33,686 bases of DNA from Gammaproteobacteria bacterium. Lineage in GTDB: Bacteria; Pseudomonadota; Gammaproteobacteria; Arenicellales; Poriferihabitantaceae. Under the pieces are notes generated by a model. It was not told where the DNA came from. It was given only the letters and a program-made list of their open reading frames with translations, and ran no database searches. A program made the translations under genes and the position numbers. Shown piece after piece: positions 25,501-33,686 of the stretch; within the stretch, counting starts at the first letter, position 1, and every line of letters begins with the position of its first letter. The DNA is taken from assembly GCA_012103395.1 (NCBI GenBank), contig WLWV01000009.1, positions 1 to 33,686 of the forward strand, in the 5' to 3' direction.

Positions 25501-28500
25501 GATTCGTATTCTAGAGATTGGAGCCGGAACCGGTGGTATTACCGCCGGTATTCTGAGGTCGATCAGAGGTTCTGCTGAACACTTGCATTATGTTTATAGC
25601 GACATTTCGCCTGGGTTTACGCAATTTGGACAGCGTACCTTTGAGGCTGATTTTCCATTTCTGGCATTTCAGGTATTAGATATCGAAAAAGATCTGTCGG
25701 AACAAGGCTTCTCTGAACATAGTTTTGACCTGATTGTCGCCAGTAATGTGCTGCATGCGACTGTCAATATGCAGCGTACTTTGGGAAATACACAGCGATT
25801 GTTGAAACCGACAGGCCGTTTGATTCTTAATGAAGTGACCGATGCATCAGATCATATTTCGCTGACCTTCGGTTTGCTAAAAGGCTGGTGGGCGTTTGAG
25901 GATGATGCCCAACGTTTGCCTGGCGGTCCTTTATTGAATTCAGCAATGTGGACGGACCTGCTGCAGCAGCAAGGTTTTGCTACTGTGGATGTGTTTGGTA
26001 ACATTGGTCCAGATAGTAAGGATAGCGGTTACAATGTTGTGGTTGCTTCTCTAAAAGAGAGAACTGCTCCTGCACATGGAGATGTCGCAGCGCGATCATC
26101 TAACGATACTGTGGATGCTTCGGAAAAGATTTCTGTATTGACTCCCAATGCCCCAGCTCATTCCTATGCTTCCATATCTTCCACTCCGACTCTAAGCCAA
26201 GTATCAGAAGTATTTGCTCGTGTATTGATGATTGATGTTAACGAGATTCGCGTCAGTGAGCCATATGTCAATTATGGTGTAGATTCTTTTACGTCACTAA
26301 AAATTGTGAAAGCAATAAATGATGCATTGGGTGTGCAGCTACGCAGTACCGAGCTATTCAATTTTCCAGACATAACAGCCCTTAGTCATCATATTCAGCA
26401 ACTACCGAGTACTGCAGGTATTGCTCAAGAAACAGTAACAAAGCCGATGGACTCCAACGTGACACACAACACGCCCGCGGCAACTTCCATTGAGGTCAGC
26501 GCTACGCCTTCCACCACAGCTGCTACCAATAAAAATGCCAGAATTGCGGTAATCGGCATGTCGGGTCGGTTTCCTCAGGCTGCTGATACTGGCGAATTTT
26601 GGGAGAATCTAGCGGCAGGTAAAGATAGTATTCAAAAAACACCCGCCCATCGCTGGAATGGCGAACAATTTTGGGGTGGTTTTGTTGATGATATCGACAG
26701 TTTTGATCCACTATTTTTTAATATCTCTCCTAAGGAAGCGGAGTGGATGAATCCGCAACAGCGGCTTTTCATACAGGAGGCATGGCGAACATTTGAACAC
26801 GCGGGCTATTCTAGCGATGCAGTTAAAGGCAGTCGCTGTGGTGTATTTGCCGGCTGCCAAGAGAGTGATTATCTTCAAGCTTTTGATGAACTTGAGCTAA
26901 ATGGGTATCAGGGTATCGGGAATAGTGCGGCGATATTGTCCGCACGTATTGCTTATTTTCTTGATCTAAAAGGCCCCAGTTTATCGATTGATACAGCGTG
27001 TTCTTCTTCATTGGTGGCGGTGCATTTAGCCTGTGAGAGTATCCGTAGCGGTACCTGTGATATGGCTTTGGCGGGTGGTGTTTCGATCTTATGTACTGAC
27101 GAAAGTCATCGTGTTCTTAGTAAATCGGGGATGCTATCGCCTGAAGGGCGCTGTAAAACTTTCGATGACAGCGCTAACGGTTTTGTGCCAGCAGAAGCTG
27201 TTGGGGTTGTGCTACTTAAATCATTAGATCAGGCTCTGCTCGATGGTGATCATGTTCTTGGCGTAATCCAAGCGCACGGTATTAACCAAGACGGCAAAAC
27301 AAATGGGATTACTGCTTCCAGCTCACCATCACAATTTGCCTTGCAAACTGAAACTTACCAGCGTTTCGGCATAAACCCAGAACGAATCAGTTATGTCGAA
27401 GCGCATGGAACAGGTACAAGCTTGGGAGATCCGATTGAGGTTGACGCACTGGATGATACCTTCCGGGGACAGACTTCAAGCCAGCAGTTCTGCGCAATTG
27501 GCTCGGTAAAAACGAATATTGGGCATACTTTAGCAGCGGCGGGCGTCGTCGGACTCATTAAGGTACTGCTGTCTTTGCAACACAAACAGATACCGGCTTC
27601 TTTGCATTTTGAAAAAGAAAACCAGCATTTTCAATTGGAAAAAACTGCCTTTTATGTCAATACGGCTTTGCAGGTGTGGGAAAGCCCCATGGGCGTACCT
27701 CGTCAGGCTGCCATTAATTCGTTTGGCTTTAGCGGCACCAATGCACACTGTGTTGTCGAAGAAGCTCCCGCTTTTACTGGTACTACAAATGTCGCAAACA
27801 CGGCTCCTTATCTGATTCCCTTATCAGCAAAAACCGTTGTTGATCTAAGTGATAGTGTTCAGTTACTAGCTGAGTGGCTGGAACAAGGTGATGGTAGCTA
27901 CCAAATTAATGATGTTGCAGCCACTTTACTGTTGGGACGAACGCATTTCGATTACCGTATTGCATTGGTGGTTGAAGATTGGCAGGAATTGGTCACTGTA
28001 TTGAAAGAGGTAATGCAACAGCCTGAATCCTACCTATTTAAAGTTAAGCCTAAACAAGATCATAGCACTGCATTGCAATATTTTGGGCAACAATTGTTGC
28101 TAGGAATTAATGATAAGACGGGGCACCTACTACCGAGTTCAGGGTATCGTGAAACGTTGCTGAGCCTTGCTGATCTTTATCAGCAAGGCTATCCGCTGGA
28201 ATGGCAAAGAATTTATCAAAACGACCCCGGTTCAGCTGCAGTGTTTCGCAAAGTACCACTACCAACCTATCCATTTAACGGTCAACGTTATTGGTTGGCT
28301 CCGGTCACCTCTGCCGTCGATCACATGGTAGTTGTTGAAGATACACAGAAGCCATCTGTATTTAACTTTAGCCCTACCGGTTTTCCTGATCAATCTTCTG
28401 AGTTGCGAGCTTTTCAGGAAGCTTACGCCACACTGTCACCACTGTGCGCAGTTTTGTTGTCCAGTACTTTGCAAAGTATGGGGGCTTTCACCACAGTGGG

Positions 28501-31500
28501 TGCGCATTATTCATTAACTGAGTTGTCTAACTTGCTGCAATTGGAGTCTAAGTACGCTTGCTTGTTAGATGCCTTTATGAGCATCCTACTGGAAGCAGGG
28601 CATGTTCGCCGACAAGGCACTGATTATGTTCGTATCGACGATAATCCGCAGGCTTGGCAATTGCCTTTCGATCAAGTGGCTAAAGAAACACAGAATCTGG
28701 CTGATAAATATCCCCGAATTAAAGCCTTTGTCAATTTGTTGGCTGTCTGTGTGCAAAATTGCCCCGAGGTCTTGCAAGGCAAACTAAATGCCACGGAAGT
28801 GATGTTTCCAGGATCTTCTTTTGATCTGGTTAAAGGTATCTATAAAGAGAATGCAACTGCTGATTTTTATAACCAAATCTTAGTGAATAATGTGATTGAG
28901 CATATTCGCCAAAAGATTGCAGACACTGTGACACCTACAACACTGAACATTTTGGAAATTGGTGCCGGTACGGGAGGAACTTCGGCCTTATTGTTGAAGG
29001 CACTGAAGCAACATGGCTTTGGGGAACATATCAGTTATCTTTATACCGATATTTCTTCTGGCTTCGTTCAGTATGGGCGAAGAACGTATGGAGTTGATCA
29101 TCCATTTGCACGTTTTGAAATGTTAGATATTGAAAAGATTATACCCAGTGATTGTACCTATCGTCAGACATTCGACATTGTTGTTGCAGCCAATGTTATT
29201 CATGCTACCCGTGATCTCGACAAAACAATGGATCATGTTAAGGCGTTGATGAAACAAGAGGGCTATTTGTTTCTTAACGAGGCAACTGATGTACAACCGT
29301 TTGCGACCATGACTTATGGCTTGTTGGATGGATGGTGGTTGTTTGAGGACGACCTACGACTGGAAAATTCGCCACTGCTGGATGCTGAGAAATGGGTTGA
29401 ATTCCTTCAGAGTAAAGAATTCATGGTAGCACCACCCCAAGGGTTGGAAGGTGATAGAAAAGGGCCGGGGCAGCATATCCTCATTGCTAAACATCATGCT
29501 GTTAACCCGGGTAAAACCGATACATACACGGTTGCTGATATTCCTGCGACGGTTGATTCTTCTCGACAGCAAAAGACAACAACACCTAATATCGTAGCAG
29601 CGCCACTCGTCTTGGCTAACTCTGAAATCGCATCATTGGACAACATTAAGCGACAAGTTCAACAAGAAGTCATGTCGGCTATTTCCTTTATTTTGGGATT
29701 GCAGGATGACGATCTATTGTTAGAAAAGCAGTTTTCTGATTATGGCCTAGATTCCATTTCTGGTATTGATTTTCTAAATCGAATTAATGAACGCTTGGCG
29801 ATTGATGTTCGAGTTACCGCTCTGTTTGACTATCCGAGTGTCCGTGAGTTATCGGTTTTTATCTATGATAGTTATCAGGAGCAGTTGTTACACACGATTG
29901 GGCAAGAGTTTGTTCAGGAGCAAGAGAGTCCATTAACGCCTTCTGGCAAGTTGCCAGATGAATCATGTATCACACCAGCGGTGTCTACTGACTCAGCTAG
30001 CACCTCAAAAGTGGAAATAGCACCAAGTAATGGTGAAACGCAAACGGTGTCTAGTGATTTGGCCATCATTGGTATGTCAGGACGGTTTGCTGGAGCTAAA
30101 GATGCGCATGAGTTCTGGGATAATTTGGCGGCTGGAGTCTGCAGTATAGACAACCCGCCCTCCGATCGATGGCCTGAAGAGAGTGTCGCTGCCAACTATC
30201 AGGCTGGTTTTTTGCAGGGTATTGATCAGTTCGATCCGTTGTTCTTCAACTGGTCAGGTTCGGAGTCAGAGCAAGCTGATCCTCAGCAGCGCATTTTTCT
30301 GGAAGAGGCTTACACAGCTTTGGAGGATGCGGGCTATCCGCCCAAGCTTTTGAAGGAACTGAAATGTGGCGTTTTTGCGGGTGTTGGGATGAGTGACTAC
30401 CTGATGAATATGAGGGAGCAAGGCTATACTGGTGAGGCGCAGACCTTTTGGGGTAATTCTCCAGCGGTGGTTCCGGCGCGAATTTCCTATTTTCTTAACC
30501 TCAAAGGCCCAAGTATTTCCATTGATACTGCGTGTTCAGCGTCATTAGTCGCAATGCATACTGCCCGTCAAAGCATCCTTGCAGGAGAATGTGATATGGC
30601 ACTGGCAGGAGGGGTTTTCCTCTATACAACGCCACATTTTCACACGTTAGCACAAAAAGCCCAAATGCTTGCACCAGATGGTAAATGTAAAGCGTTCGAT
30701 CAAAATGCCGATGGTTTTGTGTTTGGCGAAGGTGCTGGGGTAGTCGTCCTGAAACGGTTGGATGCAGCCTTGCGTGATAATGATCATATTCATGCGGTGG
30801 TGAAGGCATCCGGGGTTAATCAGGATGGCAAAACTAATGGCATTACCGCGCCTAGTTCACTCTCACAGTCGGAATTGGAAATAGCTGTTTATAACGAAGC
30901 GGGTATTAATCCTGAAACAATTAGCTATGTCGAAGCGCATGGCACAGGTACTAAACTCGGTGACCCAGTTGAAGTCGCCGCATTAACTAAGGCATTTGGA
31001 AAATACACTGACAAAAAACAATTTTGTCATATTGGTTCAGTTAAAACTAATATCGGCCATGCTTCGTTAGCAGCAGGTGTTGCCAGTGTCATTAAGGTTA
31101 TACAGTCTTTTTCCCATGAGAAAATTCCTCCGTTATTAAACTTTTCTGAGGTTAATGAGCATATTGATTTTACTAGTAGTCCGTTTTTGATTAATACCGA
31201 GTTACATAATTGGGAAAGTACTCAAGAATCTCCCAGAAGAGCGGCTATTAGTGGGTTTGGTCTGAGTGGCACGAATGCCCATTTGGTGTTGGAAGAGCCT
31301 CCGGTTCAGTTGAGTTCTCAACCAATGGAAGCAGACATGCCGGTATTAATCTGCTTATCAGCAAAGACAGCATTGTATCTCCAGCAGAAAATACGGGACC
31401 TGATTGTCTATTTAGAAGGCCGAGGTCAGAAATATTCACTGGAAAATATCGCCTATTCATTGCACGTCGGACGTGAGCATTTCAAACACAGAGCTCGATG

Positions 31501-33686
31501 GGTTGTTCGTAATCGTGAGCAATTGCTTAGCTTGTTGCAACAAGGCGGTACTCAAATCGACGCTGGTGTGTCTACCACGGCAGAAGTAGGGCCGACACAT
31601 TTGAAACACTTGATGGCGCAGCTAAGTACGACCAGTCTCCCATTTGCAGAGGCGTTGGAAGCACTTTCAACGCTAGGTGATACTTACCATCGTGGTGAAG
31701 ATATAAATTGGGAGGTTATGTATAGCTCCGATACACGTTACCGTGTGCCGGTCCCTTGTTATCCTTTTGATCGCTCAAGATTTTGGTTTCCCGAGCAGCC
31801 TCCAGCGGCCTCCCGTAGAAAACCAGAACAGTTGGCGACCGCAACATCCACACCAATGCCTACCTTACCCCCTCGTTCCCCAATAGCAGGAAGTCTTACC
31901 GAGCGATCGGTTAGTAAGACATGGTGGCAGCCTGTCTGGCTGTCTACTGCATTGCCAATATCGTCTACCCAGTCAACGGGAAAACCTTTATTGGTTTTCG
32001 GTGCGGTCGAGTATGACTTATCTTTCGCCCAAGGTCGTCCCGTCATATTGGTAGTAGCTGGTTCTGAGTTTGCATTGATTGACTCTGCGACGACACGACA
32101 GGCTACTTTAGTCGTGCAGTTGCGGCCGGGGCAGTTAGCTGATTATCAACAACTGGTTGAATTACTAGCTCAGCGTGACTTGTTACCAGAGCAGATTTTG
32201 CATGCTTGGCCAGCACATGCATTCGCATTAGAGACATTAACCGCACATTTAGATCAAGGGTTTTATTCCATCTTGTTTATTGCTCAGACACTGATGCAAC
32301 AAACGGGGTGTCCTGAAAGAATCCATTTACTTCATGCCTTTAGCCCAACCAATACACGTGACTATGCGCTTAATCAAGCCATCGGTGGTTTTGCTAGAAC
32401 GCTAAATCGCGAGAATCCTAGGTTCTTCTGTCAGACGCTCGAAATACCACAAGACGGTTTGTTAGCTGAAGTAGCTGGGATGGAGTTTCAACAAATAGTT
32501 CCCAAAGAAGTAGAAGTGCGCTATGAGAAAACTACCGATGGTGAACTAAGACGCAGCGTTAAAACTTGGGAAGAGAGCCGTGGATGGAATGATCACCCTT
32601 CTGAGGCGGTGGCATTGAAAGCCAATGGTACCTATTTGTTATTAGGAGGTGCTGGTGGATTGGGAATGGTGTTCTGCCAGTATCTCCACCAGTTAGCTGA
32701 AGCACAATCCATTAAAATTCATGTAGTACTCACAGGTCGCAACCCGTTAACATCTGAAAAAGTACAAAAAATCCAAACCATGCAATCACGCTGGTGTGAG
32801 GTTAGCTACGTTCAAGCGGATATTGCTGATTCACAACAAATCAATCAGGTTATTGAACAGGCAAAAAGCAATGTGTGCGGCATCACCGGCATTTTTCATT
32901 TTGCAGGTAGCAACCGAGATGCTTTCCTTTTACGGAAAACTCGCATGGAAAGTCAGGAAGTTTTGGCTGCAAAAGTTCAGGGCACCCTGTTGCTAGAACA
33001 GGCATTAAGAGATGAAAACGTTGATTTCGTCACATTCTTTTCCTCAGCAAGTGCAGCCATCGGTAATGTTGGACAGGCTGATTATGCCTATGCAAACAGT
33101 GTCCTTGATGCGATTGCGATGCAAGGAGGTATTGCTGGCAGTCGTACGTTTAGTGTGAACTGGGCGTTATGGGAGGCAGGAGGTATGCAGCTTTCCATGC
33201 AAAAGCGGGATGCGATGACCTCTGGCATGGGCATAATCGGCATGACTAGTGAATTGGGAATCGCGGCTTGGGAGACTGTCTTACAATCCTCCGCCCAACA
33301 TTGCTTGTTTCTGGCTGGTGATGATACGAAAATCAGGAATTTTGTAACGAAGGAGCTGGTTGTATCATCGCCTGTCCTCCAAGCGTCTGTTCCTCGTCCA
33401 TCGCCGGTCAATATCCAGGGTTTGTATAGTAAAGCGGAAAAAATAGGAAAGATATCAACTGAGGATGAACAGATCACCTATACCCAGGCTCCTTCTATGT
33501 CGCCGCGAATCACGACCATGGCGCCCAAAGCCGTGGGTGAAACACGGGAGACGATTGAGCAGTATTTGAAGACTTCCATGTCTGAAGTGAGCCGACTGCC
33601 GCTTGATAAAATCAGTACTCAACGGAGCCTGGATGAGTTTGGTCTCGATTCGCTGATGATCATGGCTTTTAACGATAAGTTGATTG
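22583..33686 (+). CDS. Trans-AT-type modular polyketide synthase (gene 2), truncated by window end: ACP-KS0-MT-ACP-KS-MT-ACP-KS-KR-ACP(partial)
   Basis: Open frame from ATG 22583 (MSNTEQVLTHLEQALIAAVSKVLGIDQHRV...) to the window end with no stop seen; missing from the ORF track because unterminated. GGGAG upstream (22571-22575) and ATGA overlap with the gene 1 stop. Confidence 0.95.
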   Translation, partial: MSNTEQVLTHLEQALIAAVSKVLGIDQHRVHANESLSHYGFDSITLTQLANQLNERFDFIRLDASTFLEHTSIAALHKHLCNRYADELAGLFEVAAEAPTDVTVPAKIILDETPKVQSTASSFDGEAVSGSSLLDDFEFSELTEHSESPPIQTHDVAMTSKQSEPVEGADDIAIIGVAGQFPGADNIIELWENLYREKNALTKIPNDRWDWEAIYGDPESEDNLTDCCYGGFIKDLERFDPLFFGISPLEASQMDPQQKLVLQSTWETLENAGYSIDQLRGEDVGVFLGVQRNENLFNLMKAGEDFGPYTNIGNTHSMLANRVSYFFDWKGNSLSVDTACSASSSALHLAYHALRRGEIRYALVGGVTVVQDSFSHIANRKMGLLTNKPRVRSFDKDSDGYLIGEGVATVMLKPANQAEKDGDYIYGVIKSCSVNQGGKTLFLTAPDPAAHVKVIRSALKDAGLKPDDIDYIEGQGTGTTLSDKAELKAYAEVFASNSEKNLKLGVGSIKGNIGHVESASGITALIKVCLSMKNGLIPPVLNFSELNWDQAAEAPPFEVVGQQRLWLRKMGEEHIHIPRRAGVHNFGYGGLSAHFVVEEHDNTCEASMAGNVANTLSNDELLLFSSKSQKQLDDYLAKLLRYLVNDEYQYFGIQQLRLADVAHTLQVGREDMPCRVAMIVASVEELVACLKQYLAGVTSVTGLLRGSVDTNTDHRFSREQISPMLYQNQSWRDIAERWIKGASRSQWLTQIWSGELPSRGSRIPLPGYCFDFMTSSVEREVKSFPLAEPQANPVAWLQYSTAFQRLEVLAREGLFSGFQSWGACQTLDEILDPKQLENALGIAQQHRRLFKVLLNILVRANVLEAVGNNYRVVRVVSASTEQLEEQVHQLIRDFPELETQVSLTWDCLQNLRAVLRDEMPATQILFPDASMQRVEGFYKGNPIIDYFNKQVSWHVLTAVHEMSQKLPANAREKIRILEIGAGTGGITAGILRSIRGSAEHLHYVYSDISPGFTQFGQRTFEADFPFLAFQVLDIEKDLSEQGFSEHSFDLIVASNVLHATVNMQRTLGNTQRLLKPTGRLILNEVTDASDHISLTFGLLKGWWAFEDDAQRLPGGPLLNSAMWTDLLQQQGFATVDVFGNIGPDSKDSGYNVVVASLKERTAPAHGDVAARSSNDTVDASEKISVLTPNAPAHSYASISSTPTLSQVSEVFARVLMIDVNEIRVSEPYVNYGVDSFTSLKIVKAINDALGVQLRSTELFNFPDITALSHHIQQLPSTAGIAQETVTKPMDSNVTHNTPAATSIEVSATPSTTAATNKNARIAVIGMSGRFPQAADTGEFWENLAAGKDSIQKTPAHRWNGEQFWGGFVDDIDSFDPLFFNISPKEAEWMNPQQRLFIQEAWRTFEHAGYSSDAVKGSRCGVFAGCQESDYLQAFDELELNGYQGIGNSAAILSARIAYFLDLKGPSLSIDTACSSSLVAVHLACESIRSGTCDMALAGGVSILCTDESHRVLSKSGMLSPEGRCKTFDDSANGFVPAEAVGVVLLKSLDQALLDGDHVLGVIQAHGINQDGKTNGITASSSPSQFALQTETYQRFGINPERISYVEAHGTGTSLGDPIEVDALDDTFRGQTSSQQFCAIGSVKTNIGHTLAAAGVVGLIKVLLSLQHKQIPASLHFEKENQHFQLEKTAFYVNTALQVWESPMGVPRQAAINSFGFSGTNAHCVVEEAPAFTGTTNVANTAPYLIPLSAKTVVDLSDSVQLLAEWLEQGDGSYQINDVAATLLLGRTHFDYRIALVVEDWQELVTVLKEVMQQPESYLFKVKPKQDHSTALQYFGQQLLLGINDKTGHLLPSSGYRETLLSLADLYQQGYPLEWQRIYQNDPGSAAVFRKVPLPTYPFNGQRYWLAPVTSAVDHMVVVEDTQKPSVFNFSPTGFPDQSSELRAFQEAYATLSPLCAVLLSSTLQSMGAFTTVGAHYSLTELSNLLQLESKYACLLDAFMSILLEAGHVRRQGTDYVRIDDNPQAWQLPFDQVAKETQNLADKYPRIKAFVNLLAVCVQNCPEVLQGKLNATEVMFPGSSFDLVKGIYKENATADFYNQILVNNVIEHIRQKIADTVTPTTLNILEIGAGTGGTSALLLKALKQHGFGEHISYLYTDISSGFVQYGRRTYGVDHPFARFEMLDIEKIIPSDCTYRQTFDIVVAANVIHATRDLDKTMDHVKALMKQEGYLFLNEATDVQPFATMTYGLLDGWWLFEDDLRLENSPLLDAEKWVEFLQSKEFMVAPPQGLEGDRKGPGQHILIAKHHAVNPGKTDTYTVADIPATVDSSRQQKTTTPNIVAAPLVLANSEIASLDNIKRQVQQEVMSAISFILGLQDDDLLLEKQFSDYGLDSISGIDFLNRINERLAIDVRVTALFDYPSVRELSVFIYDSYQEQLLHTIGQEFVQEQESPLTPSGKLPDESCITPAVSTDSASTSKVEIAPSNGETQTVSSDLAIIGMSGRFAGAKDAHEFWDNLAAGVCSIDNPPSDRWPEESVAANYQAGFLQGIDQFDPLFFNWSGSESEQADPQQRIFLEEAYTALEDAGYPPKLLKELKCGVFAGVGMSDYLMNMREQGYTGEAQTFWGNSPAVVPARISYFLNLKGPSISIDTACSASLVAMHTARQSILAGECDMALAGGVFLYTTPHFHTLAQKAQMLAPDGKCKAFDQNADGFVFGEGAGVVVLKRLDAALRDNDHIHAVVKASGVNQDGKTNGITAPSSLSQSELEIAVYNEAGINPETISYVEAHGTGTKLGDPVEVAALTKAFGKYTDKKQFCHIGSVKTNIGHASLAAGVASVIKVIQSFSHEKIPPLLNFSEVNEHIDFTSSPFLINTELHNWESTQESPRRAAISGFGLSGTNAHLVLEEPPVQLSSQPMEADMPVLICLSAKTALYLQQKIRDLIVYLEGRGQKYSLENIAYSLHVGREHFKHRARWVVRNREQLLSLLQQGGTQIDAGVSTTAEVGPTHLKHLMAQLSTTSLPFAEALEALSTLGDTYHRGEDINWEVMYSSDTRYRVPVPCYPFDRSRFWFPEQPPAASRRKPEQLATATSTPMPTLPPRSPIAGSLTERSVSKTWWQPVWLSTALPISSTQSTGKPLLVFGAVEYDLSFAQGRPVILVVAGSEFALIDSATTRQATLVVQLRPGQLADYQQLVELLAQRDLLPEQILHAWPAHAFALETLTAHLDQGFYSILFIAQTLMQQTGCPERIHLLHAFSPTNTRDYALNQAIGGFARTLNRENPRFFCQTLEIPQDGLLAEVAGMEFQQIVPKEVEVRYEKTTDGELRRSVKTWEESRGWNDHPSEAVALKANGTYLLLGGAGGLGMVFCQYLHQLAEAQSIKIHVVLTGRNPLTSEKVQKIQTMQSRWCEVSYVQADIADSQQINQVIEQAKSNVCGITGIFHFAGSNRDAFLLRKTRMESQEVLAAKVQGTLLLEQALRDENVDFVTFFSSASAAIGNVGQADYAYANSVLDAIAMQGGIAGSRTFSVNWALWEAGGMQLSMQKRDAMTSGMGIIGMTSELGIAAWETVLQSSAQHCLFLAGDDTKIRNFVTKELVVSSPVLQASVPRPSPVNIQGLYSKAEKIGKISTEDEQITYTQAPSMSPRITTMAPKAVGETRETIEQYLKTSMSEVSRLPLDKISTQRSLDEFGLDSLMIMAFNDKLI
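22604..22840 (+). other. ACP4 (N-terminal, completes the FMO module)
   Basis: LSHYGFDSITLTQLANQLNERFDFIRLDASTFLEHTSIAAL. Confidence 0.9.
23092..24383 (+). other. KS5, predicted non-elongating (KS0)
   Basis: VDTACSAS retains Cys and GNIGHVES retains the second His, but the first catalytic His motif reads EGQGTGTTLSDKAELK; HGTGT His is Gln (CAG, 24005-24007). Confidence 0.9.
25350..26060 (+). other. SAM-dependent methyltransferase domain MT2
   Basis: ILFPDASMQRVEGFYKGNPIIDYFN ... RILEIGAGTGGITAG ... NVLHATVN ... LTFGLLKGWWAFEDD. Confidence 0.88.
26190..26405 (+). other. ACP5
   Basis: YVNYGVDSFTSLKIVKAINDALGVQLRSTELFNFPDITAL. Confidence 0.88.
26536..27770 (+). other. KS6 domain
   Basis: IDTACSSSL, EAHGTGTSLGDPIEV, SVKTNIGHTLAAAG. 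Confidence 0.94.
28420..29490 (+). other. SAM-dependent methyltransferase domain MT3
   Basis: VMFPGSSFDLVKGIYKENATADFYN ... NILEIGAGTGGTSALLLK ... NVIHATRD ... MTYGLLDGWW. Confidence 0.88.
29650..29885 (+). other. ACP6
   Basis: FSDYGLDSISGIDFLNRINERLAIDVRVTALFDYPSVREL. Confidence 0.9.
30055..31305 (+). other. KS7 domain
   Basis: IDTACSASL, EAHGTGTKLGDPVEV, SVKTNIGHASLAAG. Confidence 0.94.
31915..33365 (+). other. KR domain (module 7)
   Basis: YLLLGGAGGLGMVF; FFSSASAAIGNVGQADYAYANSVLD (Ser/Tyr); HFAGSNRDAFL (Asp at the LDD position). Confidence 0.9.
33550..33686 (+). other. ACP7, truncated by window end
   Basis: TIEQYLKTSMSEVSRLPLDKISTQRSLDEFGLDSLMIMAFNDKLI-. Confidence 0.8.

Noticed and set aside
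7088-33477. Many 60-150 aa ORFs antisense or out of frame inside the PKS genes (e.g. 7125-7586, 8997-9404, 12203-12535, 33088-33477)
   Set aside because: They are shadows of the well-supported PKS frames, lack recognisable domain motifs, and sit wholly within conserved KS/KR/MT coding sequence.
22583-33686. NRPS (A/C), enoylreductase, thioesterase or HMGS-type beta-branching components
   Set aside because: Looked for characteristic motifs in both PKS proteins; none seen. Termination and any trans-acting enzymes must lie outside the window.

Overview
The window holds the left edge of a large AT-less (trans-AT type) modular polyketide synthase locus. Left flank: a truncated VOC/glyoxalase-like coding remnant (+), a near-perfect bidirectional-looking terminator hairpin, and a BCCT-family transporter on the minus strand (442-2187). 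A ~0.9 kb intergenic region follows, carrying three imperfect 53-bp tandem repeats. The rest is two same-strand PKS genes. PKS gene 1 (track start 3114, more likely start 3168, to 22586; ~6.5k aa) reads KS1-[degenerate AT-like]-[inactive DH-like, His->Thr]-ACP | KS2-DH-KR-MT-ACP-ACP-DH-like | KS3-DH-KR-ACP | KS4-FMO. PKS gene 2 starts at 22583 (4-bp ATGA overlap), is absent from the ORF track because it runs off the window, and reads ACP | KS5 (HGTGT->QGTGT, predicted non-elongating)-MT-ACP | KS6-MT-ACP | KS7-KR-ACP(partial). The most interesting feature is a class B flavin monooxygenase domain (Rossmann FAD and NADPH motifs plus an intact FxGxxxHxxxY fingerprint) fused inside the PKS. It sits in a module split across the two proteins and is followed directly by a KS0-MT module. 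This looks like an embedded oxygenation or oxygen-insertion unit. Domain boundaries are approximate because they were read by eye from conserved motifs.
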